IMG/VR virus record: IMGVR_UViG_3300007734_000661
Coordinates: 1-38,002 of that record
Direction: 5' to 3' (one strand)
DNA length: 38,002 nucleotides
Source: a virus
Of this stretch, positions 21,353 to 29,842 are shown piece by piece. A model generated the notes under the pieces. The model worked only from the letters and a program-made list of their open reading frames with translations, was not told the origin of the DNA and did no database searches. A program made the position numbers and the translations under genes. The first letter of the stretch is position 1. Every line of letters begins with the position of its first letter.

Positions 21353-22234
21353 TCACCATGAAATATCGCCAGTACCTGCAGTAAACGTATAGATAGTATT
21401 CCCGCCAGACGTAGTCTTTGTGTAAGTTAATCCACCACCAATTGACGCTAAATCTGTTTTACTTGATGGGTAAGAAATAATTACGATGCCAGAACCACCA
21501 GCACCCCCATAACGATTACTACCTGTGCCACCGCCGCCGCCACCACCGCCTAAATTTGCAGGGGCACTTGAGCCATCTGCGCTGCTTCCACCAGCCGCTC
21601 CACCGCCCGAACCGCCGCTACCTCCGGGGCTACCGCTAACAGCACCGCCGCCGCCGCCGCCTCCGTAGGTCACGGATGAACCACTTAAACTGTTTGCCGA
21701 TCCGTTTCCGCCATTTCCGCCTGAACTTCCCGACCCATTAGCGCCAACAGCAGACGCGCCACCACCGCCGCCGCCACCAGCCGCAGGGCTACCATTACTA
21801 CCAGTACCGCCATTATTGCCTTGCGATGGGCTAGTGTTTGGAGTATTTCCACTACCATAGTTTTCGTTAACCGGACTACCTCCTCCACCTCCGCCGCCGC
21901 CCGAACCACCGTTACCAGCCATATTTCCATTATTGTCATAACCACCGCCGCCGCCTCCGGCAGAAGTAATACTTGAAAAAACAGAGTTACTTCCAGATGC
22001 AGCAGTTGCATTAGTAATTCCACCAGCAGCACCAGCACCAACAGTAACTGTGTAATTAGTTCCTGCAGTAACTGCGAATCCTGTGTTAGTTCTAAAGCCA
22101 CCAGCACCACCGCCACCGCCAAGACCGCCGCCTTTGCCACCACCACCGCCGCCAGCCACAACTAAATAATCAACACTAGTAGGAGATGCAACGCCACCAG
22201 CCATTGCTTGCATTAATTTAGTAAAAGCAAACAT
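21353..22234 (-). CDS. Glycine-rich tail protein / receptor-binding adhesin candidate
   Basis: A 293-residue protein of which most is Gly/Ser/Ala/Asn. It starts with an attachment-like segment (VDYLVVAGGGGGGKGGG), holds about ten poly-Gly blocks separated by variable loops, and ends with GGAGGSGIVIISYPS and a beta-rich C-terminus (TIYTFTAGTGDISW). The poly-Gly blocks with variable loops recall adhesins of the S16 gp38 type, where Gly-rich strands pack as polyglycine-II helices and loops contact the receptor. The DNA (long gcc/ccg tracts) differs from the AT-rich genome average because of Gly codons. Confidence 0.8.
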   Translation of the reverse strand: MFAFTKLMQAMAGGVASPTSVDYLVVAGGGGGGKGGGLGGGGGAGGFRTNTGFAVTAGTNYTVTVGAGAAGGITNATAASGSNSVFSSITSAGGGGGGYDNNGNMAGNGGSGGGGGGGGSPVNENYGSGNTPNTSPSQGNNGGTGSNGSPAAGGGGGGGASAVGANGSGSSGGNGGNGSANSLSGSSVTYGGGGGGGAVSGSPGGSGGSGGGAAGGSSADGSSAPANLGGGGGGGGTGSNRYGGAGGSGIVIISYPSSKTDLASIGGGLTYTKTTSGGNTIYTFTAGTGDISW

Positions 22235-22243
22235 ATTTACCTC

Positions 22244-22879
22244 TTATGGTGTGTAACCTTGAGCAATAGAGCCGTACCAGTTAGTACCGTCAGCCACAAA
22301 AGTAAGAATGTCCATTTTGCCAGCCGTAGCCGTAATCGTCGGAGCACCAGCAGTACCCCACTTAACGCTAGTAAACGTAGCAGTACCGTTACCAGTAGTC
22401 GCAGCTTGCTTTAACAATAGAATGAATGACTTACCAGCAGTCGCAGTAGGCATTGTGAATGTGCAAGCAGTCGAAGCAGTTAATGTAGCTGTTTGAACTG
22501 TACCGTTAGTCAGCGCAATAGTATTTGTACTGGTAACCGTACCAATAGCCACCACAGACTCAACGTAGTTAGTGATTGTCGGATTATTGACAGTTGGCGA
22601 TGTCGCAAATACGTTAGCACCTGAGCCTGTTTCATCCGTTAATGCAGCCGCTAAGTTAGCTGAGCTAGGAGTAGCCAAGAATGTAGCTACGTTAGTACCT
22701 AGACCACTCACACCAGTACCTACAGGCAGACCAGTACAGTTTGTTAACGTACCTGATGCTGGAGTACCTAGCGCACCACCAGTCTGGTATTTGTCCGTAT
22801 TAAGATTAGTAAAGTTATTATCAACTTCGGTATAACTAAGGGCAGAACCCTTACCAGCACGAGTAACGATAGTAGACAT
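22244..22879 (-). CDS. Putative tail fibre protein
   Basis: A 211-residue protein: MSTIVTRAGKGSALSYTEVD then NNFTNLNTDKYQTGG, a frequent start of phage fibre proteins, followed by a Thr/Ala/Asn-rich beta part and a C-terminal domain (CTFTMPTATAGKSFILLLKQ, then FVADGTNWYGS). The fold is probably trimeric beta. It precedes the Gly-rich adhesin in the transcript, so it could be the shaft that carries it. Confidence 0.75.
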   Translation of the reverse strand: MSTIVTRAGKGSALSYTEVDNNFTNLNTDKYQTGGALGTPASGTLTNCTGLPVGTGVSGLGTNVATFLATPSSANLAAALTDETGSGANVFATSPTVNNPTITNYVESVVAIGTVTSTNTIALTNGTVQTATLTASTACTFTMPTATAGKSFILLLKQAATTGNGTATFTSVKWGTAGAPTITATAGKMDILTFVADGTNWYGSIAQGYTP

Positions 22880-22888
22880 AATTTACCC

Positions 22889-23275
22889 CTATGCCAAAGT
22901 TACTGAAAGATTCGTTGCTGTTATCTTAAAGATATCACCGTTAGCGATAACCTTACTCGTATCTAATGCTGAGTGATACAGCAGATTACCTGTCGTTACA
23001 GCATCACGAATACCAATGTGGGTAATTGTTCCCCAATCAGCCGTACATTGTGGGAATTCAATCGCAGAGCTATTCGACGTAGCACCGTTAGACGGAGCAC
23101 TAAACGTAATAGCCTGACGTACATACGAGCCACCTGTGACCTCAGTACCTGTATCGGCATCTGTAGGGTCATTGGTATATAAAGCTAAGTAAGTGGTAGT
23201 TGGTGCTGTATAGCTAGTAGCACGTAAAGTACCGTTAATTAATGCGTTTTCTAAGTAGTTAGACATTTCAGCCAT
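22889..23275 (-). CDS. Putative tail/structural protein
   Basis: A 128-residue protein with MAEMSNYLENALINGTLRAT, then PTTTYLALYTNDPTDADTG and THIGIRDAVTTGNLLYHSAL. The NYLEN..L...LR...Y..P...Y.ALYT pattern recurs in many phages next to fibre genes. Likely a beta-sandwich fibre or baseplate-like component. Function unproven. Confidence 0.72.
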   Translation of the reverse strand: MAEMSNYLENALINGTLRATSYTAPTTTYLALYTNDPTDADTGTEVTGGSYVRQAITFSAPSNGATSNSSAIEFPQCTADWGTITHIGIRDAVTTGNLLYHSALDTSKVIANGDIFKITATNLSVTLA

Positions 23276-23278
23276 GAT

Positions 23279-23887
23279 TTACCTCACAGACATTGACATT
23301 GGTTGACCACCGTATTCACCATTCTGGTCGGCAGTAGAAATTGCTGTAATGCTACGATCATATAAAGCAGCCCATGTCTGAAGTCGTGCATCATTCATCA
23401 AATACGGCTCTGCTTCACCCAATGCCGCATACAGCAAAGCATCAGGATAATTAGTTAAAAATACGTTAACGATATTAGTATCGGATAGATACGCTGGCTT
23501 ACCGTAATACAGCATCTGAATACTGTAAACGCTATCAGGTATAGGAGCGAATTGAATCTCTGAAGCCAGAATAGTGTAGTTTACCGGCTGACCCGAATCA
23601 GTAGTTCTAGCCGTAGCGTAGAAAGCGTTAGGTGAAAGGTACGTTACTGACGTTACAGGGTTAGTACGCAGATGTACGTCACGCATCTCTAGGAAGTCCG
23701 TAGGCAAGCCGACAGTCTCAGTACCACTTGTGGTATCAGCACGAGCCACAATGAGCATCTGGCGCGTTCTGAGGTCTCTACGGAGCCGTTCCTCAGCCAA
23801 TTGGATAAAGTCCGGTATCTGTGAAGTCAGATCGCTACGACCTAAGTAACTTGCTATCGTAGATTTTAACGAACTGTAATCCGTCAT
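23279..23887 (-). CDS. Head-tail adaptor (gp4/gp11-like)
   Basis: A 202-residue protein from ATG 23887: MTDYSSLKSTIASYLGR, then PDFIQLAEERLRRDLRTR, VGLPTDFLEMRDVHLRT and DALLYAALGEAEPYLMNDAR. This order (short helix, RL.RDLR helix, beta loop, C-terminal helices) is that of the adaptor family which joins the portal to the tail in T7- and P22-like phages. The longer reading from 23941 overlaps the glycosyltransferase and has no support. Confidence 0.8.
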   Translation of the reverse strand: MTDYSSLKSTIASYLGRSDLTSQIPDFIQLAEERLRRDLRTRQMLIVARADTTSGTETVGLPTDFLEMRDVHLRTNPVTSVTYLSPNAFYATARTTDSGQPVNYTILASEIQFAPIPDSVYSIQMLYYGKPAYLSDTNIVNVFLTNYPDALLYAALGEAEPYLMNDARLQTWAALYDRSITAISTADQNGEYGGQPMSMSVR

Positions 23888-23889
23888 AA

Positions 23890-24576
23890 CTATTTCCCTG
23901 AGTTGTGTCTCTCCACAGCACCATCTTCTACATCTTCCCATCGATACTCATACGTACCAATGTGACCAATATGCATAGACAGACTGTGATCTACATACGT
24001 CTGGAATCCATTATCAAGAGCCTTAACGCAGAAATGTACATCTTCGCCAATAATGCCCTTAGAACCCCATCCAACGTCATACCACGGCTTTTTAGTAGCT
24101 TCGAATACATCTTTATGTATCATCACTACGCCACCACCTACAGCCGTACAAGGCTCGATACCTTCTTTACCTTTAGAGTCTATTTTATGCCAAGCATGGT
24201 TAATAATCTTGCCATTCTCGTCTTTTTCGATCTCTAAATTCAATGCTGTTGGCAGCGTAGGCTTGCGTCTAGTTACTGCATTAACTCCACATATCGGTAC
24301 ATTCCTACTCAACAATATCTCTATCGTATCGCTAGGGAACCGCATATCTGAATCAATGAACAGAATGTAGTCACAGCCATCAGCTAACGCAGCTTCAACC
24401 AGCTTTTCTCTCTGGTCGAATATCAACGTACCTGCCATTGTGTATAACTTCAGCCCATTTTCTCCAGAACCACAACGAAACTTAGAATCTCTACCGACCA
24501 TCTTCGCAAAATCAAACGCAAAGCCAGTATGAACTTCATCCCTTGCTGGAACACATACGCCAACTGTTATACCCAT
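23890..24576 (-). CDS. GT-A glycosyltransferase
   Basis: A 228-residue glycosyltransferase. It has ITVGVCVPARDEVHTGFA at the N-terminus, the DXD motif in YILFIDSDMRFP (D75/D77), a CTAVGGGVVMIHKDVF acceptor-side loop, and GIIGEDVHFCVKA, whose ED pair is a typical catalytic base position. It would move a sugar from a nucleotide sugar to an unknown acceptor, perhaps a virion protein or host surface glycan. It sits among head-tail genes, sharing its first base with the upstream gene. Confidence 0.85.
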   Translation of the reverse strand: MGITVGVCVPARDEVHTGFAFDFAKMVGRDSKFRCGSGENGLKLYTMAGTLIFDQREKLVEAALADGCDYILFIDSDMRFPSDTIEILLSRNVPICGVNAVTRRKPTLPTALNLEIEKDENGKIINHAWHKIDSKGKEGIEPCTAVGGGVVMIHKDVFEATKKPWYDVGWGSKGIIGEDVHFCVKALDNGFQTYVDHSLSMHIGHIGTYEYRWEDVEDGAVERHNSGK

Positions 24577-24872
24577 TAAATAGTACCCCTATAGACTTTC
24601 CAAGCTGCATTATCGGAATCATTGAGCCATCTAGCAAAACCAACATCGTCAATAATATTGAAGCCCTTCATAATACCCTTTTTATTCAAGTCATCAATGA
24701 CCGTAAAAGGTATCCGAGCTACGTGGTGCAATTCATTAACGTGACCTAGTCTTGCCTTATCTGCCTCTCTGATATGGTTGTTACTCTCTAATATCTCAGT
24801 AACATCCTGTTTAGTCTCGATGATAATGCCACCATCACCGTCCGCATGTACAACTTGTTGTCTATAAGTCAT
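24576..24872 (-). CDS. Conserved hypothetical protein of the head region
   Basis: A 98-residue protein: VVHADGDGGIIIETKQDVTE then HVARIPFTVIDDLNKKG and ARWLNDSDNAAWKVYRG. I remember the last block, WLND.DN, as a conserved C-terminus of small proteins near head genes in aquatic phages. No enzymatic motif. It overlaps the HNH gene by four bases and shares one base with the glycosyltransferase. Confidence 0.7.
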   Translation of the reverse strand: MTYRQQVVHADGDGGIIIETKQDVTEILESNNHIREADKARLGHVNELHHVARIPFTVIDDLNKKGIMKGFNIIDDVGFARWLNDSDNAAWKVYRGTI

Positions 24873-25456
24873 AAGTCCTCAATATGCGACCAAGTTCTAC
24901 CAATTCTTACGCCTCGTATGCAGTTAGAAGAAACTCCTAATTGCCTACCAAGCTCAACATGGCTTAGTGTGCTTGATCTAATTAATCTTACTTTTTCGGC
25001 ATCAAGAATTGCTTTTCCATTTAAATCACCAATAGGAGCAACAGTTCGTTTTCTGCCTTTTTGAATCATATCTTGCGTATTATCTTTAGCAGTACCTATC
25101 GTAAGATGATTAGGATTTACACAACTAGGATTATCGCATTTATGCATTACATGCATTTTAGACGGTATATCTTGTTGATTGTGTAATTTCCAACTTATCC
25201 TATGAGCACCTTCCGATCCTTGTGCTTTAGTTCCTACGCTAAATCTTCCATACCCATTAGCACTTTTATTGCCAGTCCAATGCCAACATTCATTATCTAA
25301 TTTTTTATCAACAAATCGCCAGAATCTTATTTCAATTGGCTCTTTAGTATATTTTGTTGATTCGGGACTGCCATACTTCATATACCTACGGTAATGTTTC
25401 TGGCAGTATCCCCAACCTACTACTTTATTTTGACACCCATCGTATTTGCAATTCAT
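24869..25456 (-). CDS. HNH homing endonuclease behind the capsid gene
   Basis: A 195-residue protein. It has an N-terminal zinc-knuckle-like segment (CKYDGCQNKVVGWGYCQKHY), an HNH core with AHRISWKLHNQQDIPSKMHV, MHKCDNPSCVNPNHLTIGTA, and a C-terminal HTH-like NUMOD part (AEKVRLIRSSTLSHVELGRQ). More AT-rich than the capsid gene. It starts with a strong SD (GGAGG), but that SD lies inside a 12-bp hairpin (25459-25487). It interrupts the line of structural genes, as free-standing homing nucleases often do. Confidence 0.88.
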   Translation of the reverse strand: MNCKYDGCQNKVVGWGYCQKHYRRYMKYGSPESTKYTKEPIEIRFWRFVDKKLDNECWHWTGNKSANGYGRFSVGTKAQGSEGAHRISWKLHNQQDIPSKMHVMHKCDNPSCVNPNHLTIGTAKDNTQDMIQKGRKRTVAPIGDLNGKAILDAEKVRLIRSSTLSHVELGRQLGVSSNCIRGVRIGRTWSHIEDL

Positions 25457-25458
25457 AA

Positions 25459-25487
25459 GACACCTCCGTAATTAATACAGAGGCATC
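25459..25487 (-). promoter_or_regulatory. Hairpin sequestering the HNH ribosome binding site
   Basis: On the minus-strand RNA, 25487-25476 pairs with 25470-25459 over 12 bp, with U-G/G-U pairs at three positions and a UUAAU loop. The entire GGAGG (25467-25463) is in the stem, 6 bases before the AUG. On the plus strand the three wobble pairs would be A-C mismatches, so the fold belongs to the minus RNA. Confidence 0.75.
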
Positions 25488-25514
25488 TTACTTTACTTAC
25501 GAACACATGTCAAA

Positions 25515-26477
25515 TCAGAGGCTCATATTGAGATCGGCCACGATGCCATGAGCAGCTTCGTTCTTAACTTCCAGCGTTACTTCGACCAATACCTGAGTCT
25601 TGTCAGCATCACCAGCTTTTGCAAGTTCGTTAGTCTGGAATGGACGCAGATAAGCCAATGCAGCGTACTCAGGATCAAGGATCAGAGCATCGCGTGTACG
25701 CATGAAACGGTTAGGAACCACGCTCATTGTGCCGAAGTCTGACAAGTAAACGTCAGCAGCACCGACGATAGTTGCTTGACCTTGAGCACCGCCACCACCA
25801 GCATTGACGTTATAACGATAAGCCGACAGACCTGTGAAGCTAGATACTTTCTGTTTGCCAGTAGCACCAACCATCAGAATCTTAGGTACGCCACCCGAAG
25901 CAAATACCTCAGCAACTACTTCTTTCAGCAGAGTTTCAGTAAATGTACGTGCTGTACCGTCTGTACGAGTCGATACGCCGATTGTCGTAGGATCGCCACC
26001 GTTAGTCTGAACTGACGAGTTGGTCTTGATCCATGACAGCAACGAACCCATCTTACGAGCAGTAGAGTTAGTTGTACCAGTAGCACGACCTTGATTGCTC
26101 AACAGAATGGTCTCTAGGTCACGCTTTAGCTCATTTGATGCCTTAGCCAATTGATAACTTTTTTCAGATTTTCTGCCTGCTTTGTTGACGGTATCAAGGG
26201 TTCCAGAGACCTTAATAGTCTTTTGCAGAATCTGAGTGTAGTTACCCAAACGAACTGTAGGTGACAAAGTAGCGTCAGATGCGTCAGCACCCTCAACAGC
26301 AGCGTTATTTGTGGTAGCGGCTGCAAGAGAGTCGGTCTGCCACTCGTGGTAAACAGCCGTAGCTTTAGTCTTGCCGATAGAACTCATGAATGGAGTTTCA
26401 GTCGGGCTGATGTCGTAAATGATGTCGGTCAAATCTTCACGCTGACCGATTGCGTCATAAGCATTATAAATAGCCAT
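25515..26477 (-). CDS. Major capsid protein, SU10 type
   Basis: A 320-residue HK97-fold capsid protein of the SU10 group. Markers: QREDLTDIIYDISPTETPFM near the N-terminus, then HEWQTDSLAAATTNNAAVEG, VSGTLDTVNKAGRKSEKSYQ, LKRDLETILLSNQGR, and a C-terminal RPFQTNELAKAGDADKTQVL with VEVTLEVKNEAAHG. The start has AAGGA seven bases before ATG. The scaffold gene precedes it and the HNH gene follows 58 bases later. It would form the icosahedral shell. Confidence 0.93.
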   Translation of the reverse strand: MAIYNAYDAIGQREDLTDIIYDISPTETPFMSSIGKTKATAVYHEWQTDSLAAATTNNAAVEGADASDATLSPTVRLGNYTQILQKTIKVSGTLDTVNKAGRKSEKSYQLAKASNELKRDLETILLSNQGRATGTTNSTARKMGSLLSWIKTNSSVQTNGGDPTTIGVSTRTDGTARTFTETLLKEVVAEVFASGGVPKILMVGATGKQKVSSFTGLSAYRYNVNAGGGGAQGQATIVGAADVYLSDFGTMSVVPNRFMRTRDALILDPEYAALAYLRPFQTNELAKAGDADKTQVLVEVTLEVKNEAAHGIVADLNMSL

Positions 26478-26488
26478 GATTTAATCCT

Positions 26489-27445
26489 TTAAATAAATCG
26501 TTCAAATACACTTGCCGCATCACGGACACTTCCGGTTGCTTTAGCTCGTGCCTTTAGTTTCTTAATTTCTTCAGCATTACTATCTCTAGGTTTGCTTACG
26601 CCAGACTTAATCGCTTTAGGAGCCTCGTTCACCTTCTTAGTGATAGCTGGCTTACTTGCGACTAACTTGTCGTACTGCATAGCCTTATATAGAGTTAGTA
26701 CCGCACGACTATCATAGACAGCCGCTAATTCATTATCTGAGAATCCTAACTGCTTACCAAAAGCACGAATATCATTTCTGATAGCCTCACCCTTAGCAGG
26801 ATCAGTAAATTCAGGGATAGCAGCAGACAGTTTTTGCATTTCCTCAGCCACTACGGACTGCATCTGTGCCTGTCTATCTTGCTCCTGTTGCTGATTGATT
26901 CTGTATCTCTCAGCCTGTACAGCAGCTAGTTGCTTCTCTCTCTGAACCATCTCAGCTACCTTTACAGAGTATCCAATAGGATCAGTCTCTTTAAGGTAAT
27001 CTAAGTTTTCTTCTTGTTGCGGCTGCAGCATTTGCTCAATCATCTCAAGTCTCTGTGCGTACGTATCGCGCATTTGCTTGGCTTCTTGAACTGCTTGACG
27101 CTCTGCTTCGACTACCTTGCGTTCCTCTGCTACAGCTTGCGATTTCTTGGTGTAATCCGTGCCAAGTTGATAAGACTTGATAAGCTCATCAAGCGTTACC
27201 TCACGTTCTTCTCCGGCTGCTTTAACCAGATACGTGGGCTGCTCTTGCTCCTCACCGTCATCATCCTGTTCTACCTCAGACTCATCGTCTGATTCGGCAT
27301 CGCTTTCGTTAGCTTCTGAAGCGGATTCTGGTTGTTCCTTATCGGAGCCATCTTCCCGATCCATCATGCTCAAGAAAGCGTTAGCTGCACCTTCTACCGT
27401 TAACTCACCACTACCTTCCGGTGTCGTGTTCTGAGTATCGCTCAT
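26489..27445 (-). CDS. Capsid scaffolding protein
   Basis: A 318-residue protein with an acidic, Glu/Asp/Ser-rich N-terminal third (SESDAES-like stretch, VEQDDDGEEQEQPTYLVKA), a long coiled-coil centre (QAVAEERKVVEAERQAVQEA) and a basic C-terminus (SGVSKPRDSNAEEIKKLKAR) ending SVFERFI. This acidic-coil-basic layout directly before the capsid gene is typical of scaffolds, which bind the capsid protein by their C-terminal part and leave before packaging. Confidence 0.85.
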   Translation of the reverse strand: MSDTQNTTPEGSGELTVEGAANAFLSMMDREDGSDKEQPESASEANESDAESDDESEVEQDDDGEEQEQPTYLVKAAGEEREVTLDELIKSYQLGTDYTKKSQAVAEERKVVEAERQAVQEAKQMRDTYAQRLEMIEQMLQPQQEENLDYLKETDPIGYSVKVAEMVQREKQLAAVQAERYRINQQQEQDRQAQMQSVVAEEMQKLSAAIPEFTDPAKGEAIRNDIRAFGKQLGFSDNELAAVYDSRAVLTLYKAMQYDKLVASKPAITKKVNEAPKAIKSGVSKPRDSNAEEIKKLKARAKATGSVRDAASVFERFI

Positions 27446-27463
27446 TTATGTTTCCTTAATTAT

Positions 27464-27480
27464 ATCGGGAACTGCCCGAT
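27464..27480 (-). other. GC-rich hairpin before the scaffold gene
   Basis: Perfect 6-bp stem ATCGGG/CCCGAT with a five-base loop, in the 40-base gap between the small gene and the scaffold start. On the minus strand no run of U follows, so it is not a clear terminator. It could protect or process the head-gene mRNA. Confidence 0.45.
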
Positions 27481-27485
27481 GCAGA

Positions 27486-27716
27486 CTACAATATTTTTAA
27501 TTTTTTCGCATCTATTAGCTTCTGATCTGCCAATCCTTGAATGTAGTTATCAATGGATTCTATGACTCTAAGACGGATATACGCTTCCTCACGTATCTCT
27601 ATGTCCTTATATTCGGAGTTCAGAAACTTAGCTATCTCCATTCCTCTGAGTTCTTCCATCATCTCGATGAAGTAATCGTCTCTTAGTAAGTTAACTGCCC
27701 ATTCTGTTTTATTCAC
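27486..27716 (-). CDS. Small hypothetical protein between portal and scaffold
   Basis: A 76-residue helical protein: MNKTEWAVNLLRDDYFIEMM then ELRGMEIAKFLNSEYKDIEI, REEAYIRLRVIESIDNYIQG. It starts at GTG 27716, sharing GTGA with the portal stop. Small helical proteins are common at this site in podoviruses; function not known. Confidence 0.72.
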   Translation of the reverse strand: MNKTEWAVNLLRDDYFIEMMEELRGMEIAKFLNSEYKDIEIREEAYIRLRVIESIDNYIQGLADQKLIDAKKLKIL

Positions 27717-29815
27717 GCCATACCTCTAGTCAGAGAGCCTAGTTCACGTAAAGCCTTTAGCGTTAACTCGGTCTGCTTGTTCTTCGTATCTTCATCAGCC
27801 AAGTCCATCGCTAATACAGCTTGCAATTGCTTAACTGCTAACTCAGCCTCTTTAATCCGTAACTCAGCAGAATCTTTCTGGTTCTTCATCTGCATCTCTA
27901 TTCCTTTTCTCGTATATTCGGCTTCAAGTGTTTGCTTCTCAAGATCAAGTTTCGCCGCATCGATTTGGCTCTTAGCCTGAGTCTTTTCTCTTTCCACCTG
28001 AGCCAGCATCTCAGCAACCTGTGCCTGTGCGTCCGGGGATGGAGGCTGTGGCTGAGAAAGTGCAGCATTTTGCTCTGGCGTAATCTCATTCATGAACTCA
28101 TTAGCATCTTTGAAACCTGCCGATTCAATGAACTTTGCTAGCGTATTGCGGTATTGACCGATAGATACCAAAGGATTCGATGGACCATACTGCTGGATGA
28201 TCTGCTCTTGTTTCGCTAGAATCATCTGCAACATAGCTAGCTTCTGCTCTCTATCACCTGAACCTAGACCTACGTTAATCGTAATATCGTATTCATTTGC
28301 CCATGTTCTAGGGTCAAACGTCACGTACTTACCACGCATACGAACGACTTTAGGCTTGTCCTGATACTTGCCCAATAGATGCAACAGACCTTTAAACAAT
28401 GACTTCATGCCTGTCTCTGCAAACAAACGAGCAATCAACTCTAGCTTGCCTGAGTTCGATTTCATCATTGCAGCCACAGCAGTAGCCGTAACATTGCTTA
28501 ATACGTCTGGATCAAGTCCTGCCTGAGCATCGCTAACGCCGGTTCTTTTAGCCTGAACTGCATCTAAGTATTCCAGCATTGGCATGGCTTGACCAAATGT
28601 ACTCTGCACCGTTAGCGGAACCAAAGCGTTCGGATTCTTCATGCGGATAACGCCACCCGGAGTCGCATTGAGCAAGTCATCCATGTTGACCTGACCATCT
28701 ACTGCACCGACTCGACTGTTGTTAGTTAGATACAGATTATCTAAGCTCTGACGAGTAATCGTGGACTTCTGAAGCTGAATGTCCATCGTTCTGTCAGCCA
28801 ACGATTGCCCAAAAAATTTATGCGGGATCGGGATCGGACACAAAGAATGGAACGGAATGTAGTCGCACTCCTCATCTTCTAGGATTTCACTTCCAACGTA
28901 AACAATACGGCGTAACTCAGCAATACCGTCCTCATCCTCGTCAATGCGTATATAGCACTCGTATACCTCAAGCGTCTGCATTGAGAAGTCTAGGCTGTTA
29001 TTCTGGTCTGGCTGTTCACCGTTAGGGAATCGAGCAATACGCTCAGGGCTGAACTCTAGATCATTGTATGTTGCTAAATTATCAACGATTTCTTTATCGT
29101 AACCCATAGCAATCAATTCGCTACGAGGCATCAATCGACGATGAGCCACGAACGTAGCTTCTTCGATAGTCTTAGCTGACTTGCTTATCAAGAATTCTTC
29201 AGGCGGTACATTCTCAATACGCACCTGACCCGATTCTTCCGTACGTTGTACGTACACTTCATAACTAGGAACTTGTACAATCATTCCAGTCATGTCCTGC
29301 ATTTCCGTATATTCTATTTCCTGCTTGACAACTTTAAGCGACTGATCCGATAGCAGTAGAGCTAACTCATCCTCAGTCAGGTTCTTATATTCTTCTTTAG
29401 TAACATCGACCTTCTCATCCCAGTACGATTTAACGACACCTACCTTTTGCAGCAGAGCATCTTTAAACCAGTTATGCAGGATAAGCATTCCATCATTCTC
29501 ACGATAGAAAGCCCAATTACAGTAATCCGTAGCCTGTCTAGCTGTTTCCTCATCCATCGGACCACGAGGTTCAAAGTAAACAATGTCCTCAGTAGTCGTA
29601 AAGACTCGGATAAGCTGCGGTAATGCACCATCAATAGCCTCAGCAACCTCACCTGTGACAATTGAACTCCGACCTTCTATCTCATTACCGTAAGGTTGAC
29701 GTAAGTAATACTCTAGTGCTGTCTTACGATCTTCGGTAGTTTCTGAGTCAATGTAGCCTATTGAGTTATCTATCTCATTCTCAATAATGCCTTTAACTGT
29801 GCCTTCGTCCATCAT
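27713..29815 (-). CDS. Portal protein (P22-like, large)
   Basis: A 700-residue portal protein, the dodecameric ring through which DNA enters and leaves. Recognisable blocks: GYIDSETTEDRKTALEYYLR, GRSSIVTGEVAEAIDGALPQ, RENDGMLILHNWFKDALLQK, CPIPIPHKFFGQSLADRTMD, LQKSTITRQSLDNLYLTNNS, and a long coiled-coil barrel-like C-terminus (VEREKTQAKSQIDAAKLDLE) ending LGSLTRGMA. The size and barrel agree with P22 gp1-type portals of short-tailed phages. A GAGGAA site precedes ATG-ATG. Confidence 0.92.
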   Translation of the reverse strand: MMDEGTVKGIIENEIDNSIGYIDSETTEDRKTALEYYLRQPYGNEIEGRSSIVTGEVAEAIDGALPQLIRVFTTTEDIVYFEPRGPMDEETARQATDYCNWAFYRENDGMLILHNWFKDALLQKVGVVKSYWDEKVDVTKEEYKNLTEDELALLLSDQSLKVVKQEIEYTEMQDMTGMIVQVPSYEVYVQRTEESGQVRIENVPPEEFLISKSAKTIEEATFVAHRRLMPRSELIAMGYDKEIVDNLATYNDLEFSPERIARFPNGEQPDQNNSLDFSMQTLEVYECYIRIDEDEDGIAELRRIVYVGSEILEDEECDYIPFHSLCPIPIPHKFFGQSLADRTMDIQLQKSTITRQSLDNLYLTNNSRVGAVDGQVNMDDLLNATPGGVIRMKNPNALVPLTVQSTFGQAMPMLEYLDAVQAKRTGVSDAQAGLDPDVLSNVTATAVAAMMKSNSGKLELIARLFAETGMKSLFKGLLHLLGKYQDKPKVVRMRGKYVTFDPRTWANEYDITINVGLGSGDREQKLAMLQMILAKQEQIIQQYGPSNPLVSIGQYRNTLAKFIESAGFKDANEFMNEITPEQNAALSQPQPPSPDAQAQVAEMLAQVEREKTQAKSQIDAAKLDLEKQTLEAEYTRKGIEMQMKNQKDSAELRIKEAELAVKQLQAVLAMDLADEDTKNKQTELTLKALRELGSLTRGMA

Positions 29816-29842
29816 AATGCGTTCCTCTTAGGATTTTCGCAA

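Noticed and set aside
21685-22161. Second minus-strand frame (Val/Ala/Leu-rich) within the Gly-rich gene
   Set aside because: It is a by-product of GGN-codon runs read in another frame (GTG/GCG/GTA), with no start signal.
22308-22835. Plus-strand Val/Ala/Pro-rich frames opposite the fibre gene
   Set aside because: Antisense shadows of Thr/Ala/Gly-rich coding; no signals.
27464-27480. Intrinsic terminator before the scaffold gene
   Set aside because: The stem is good but no U-tract follows, and essential head genes lie downstream; kept only as a hairpin.
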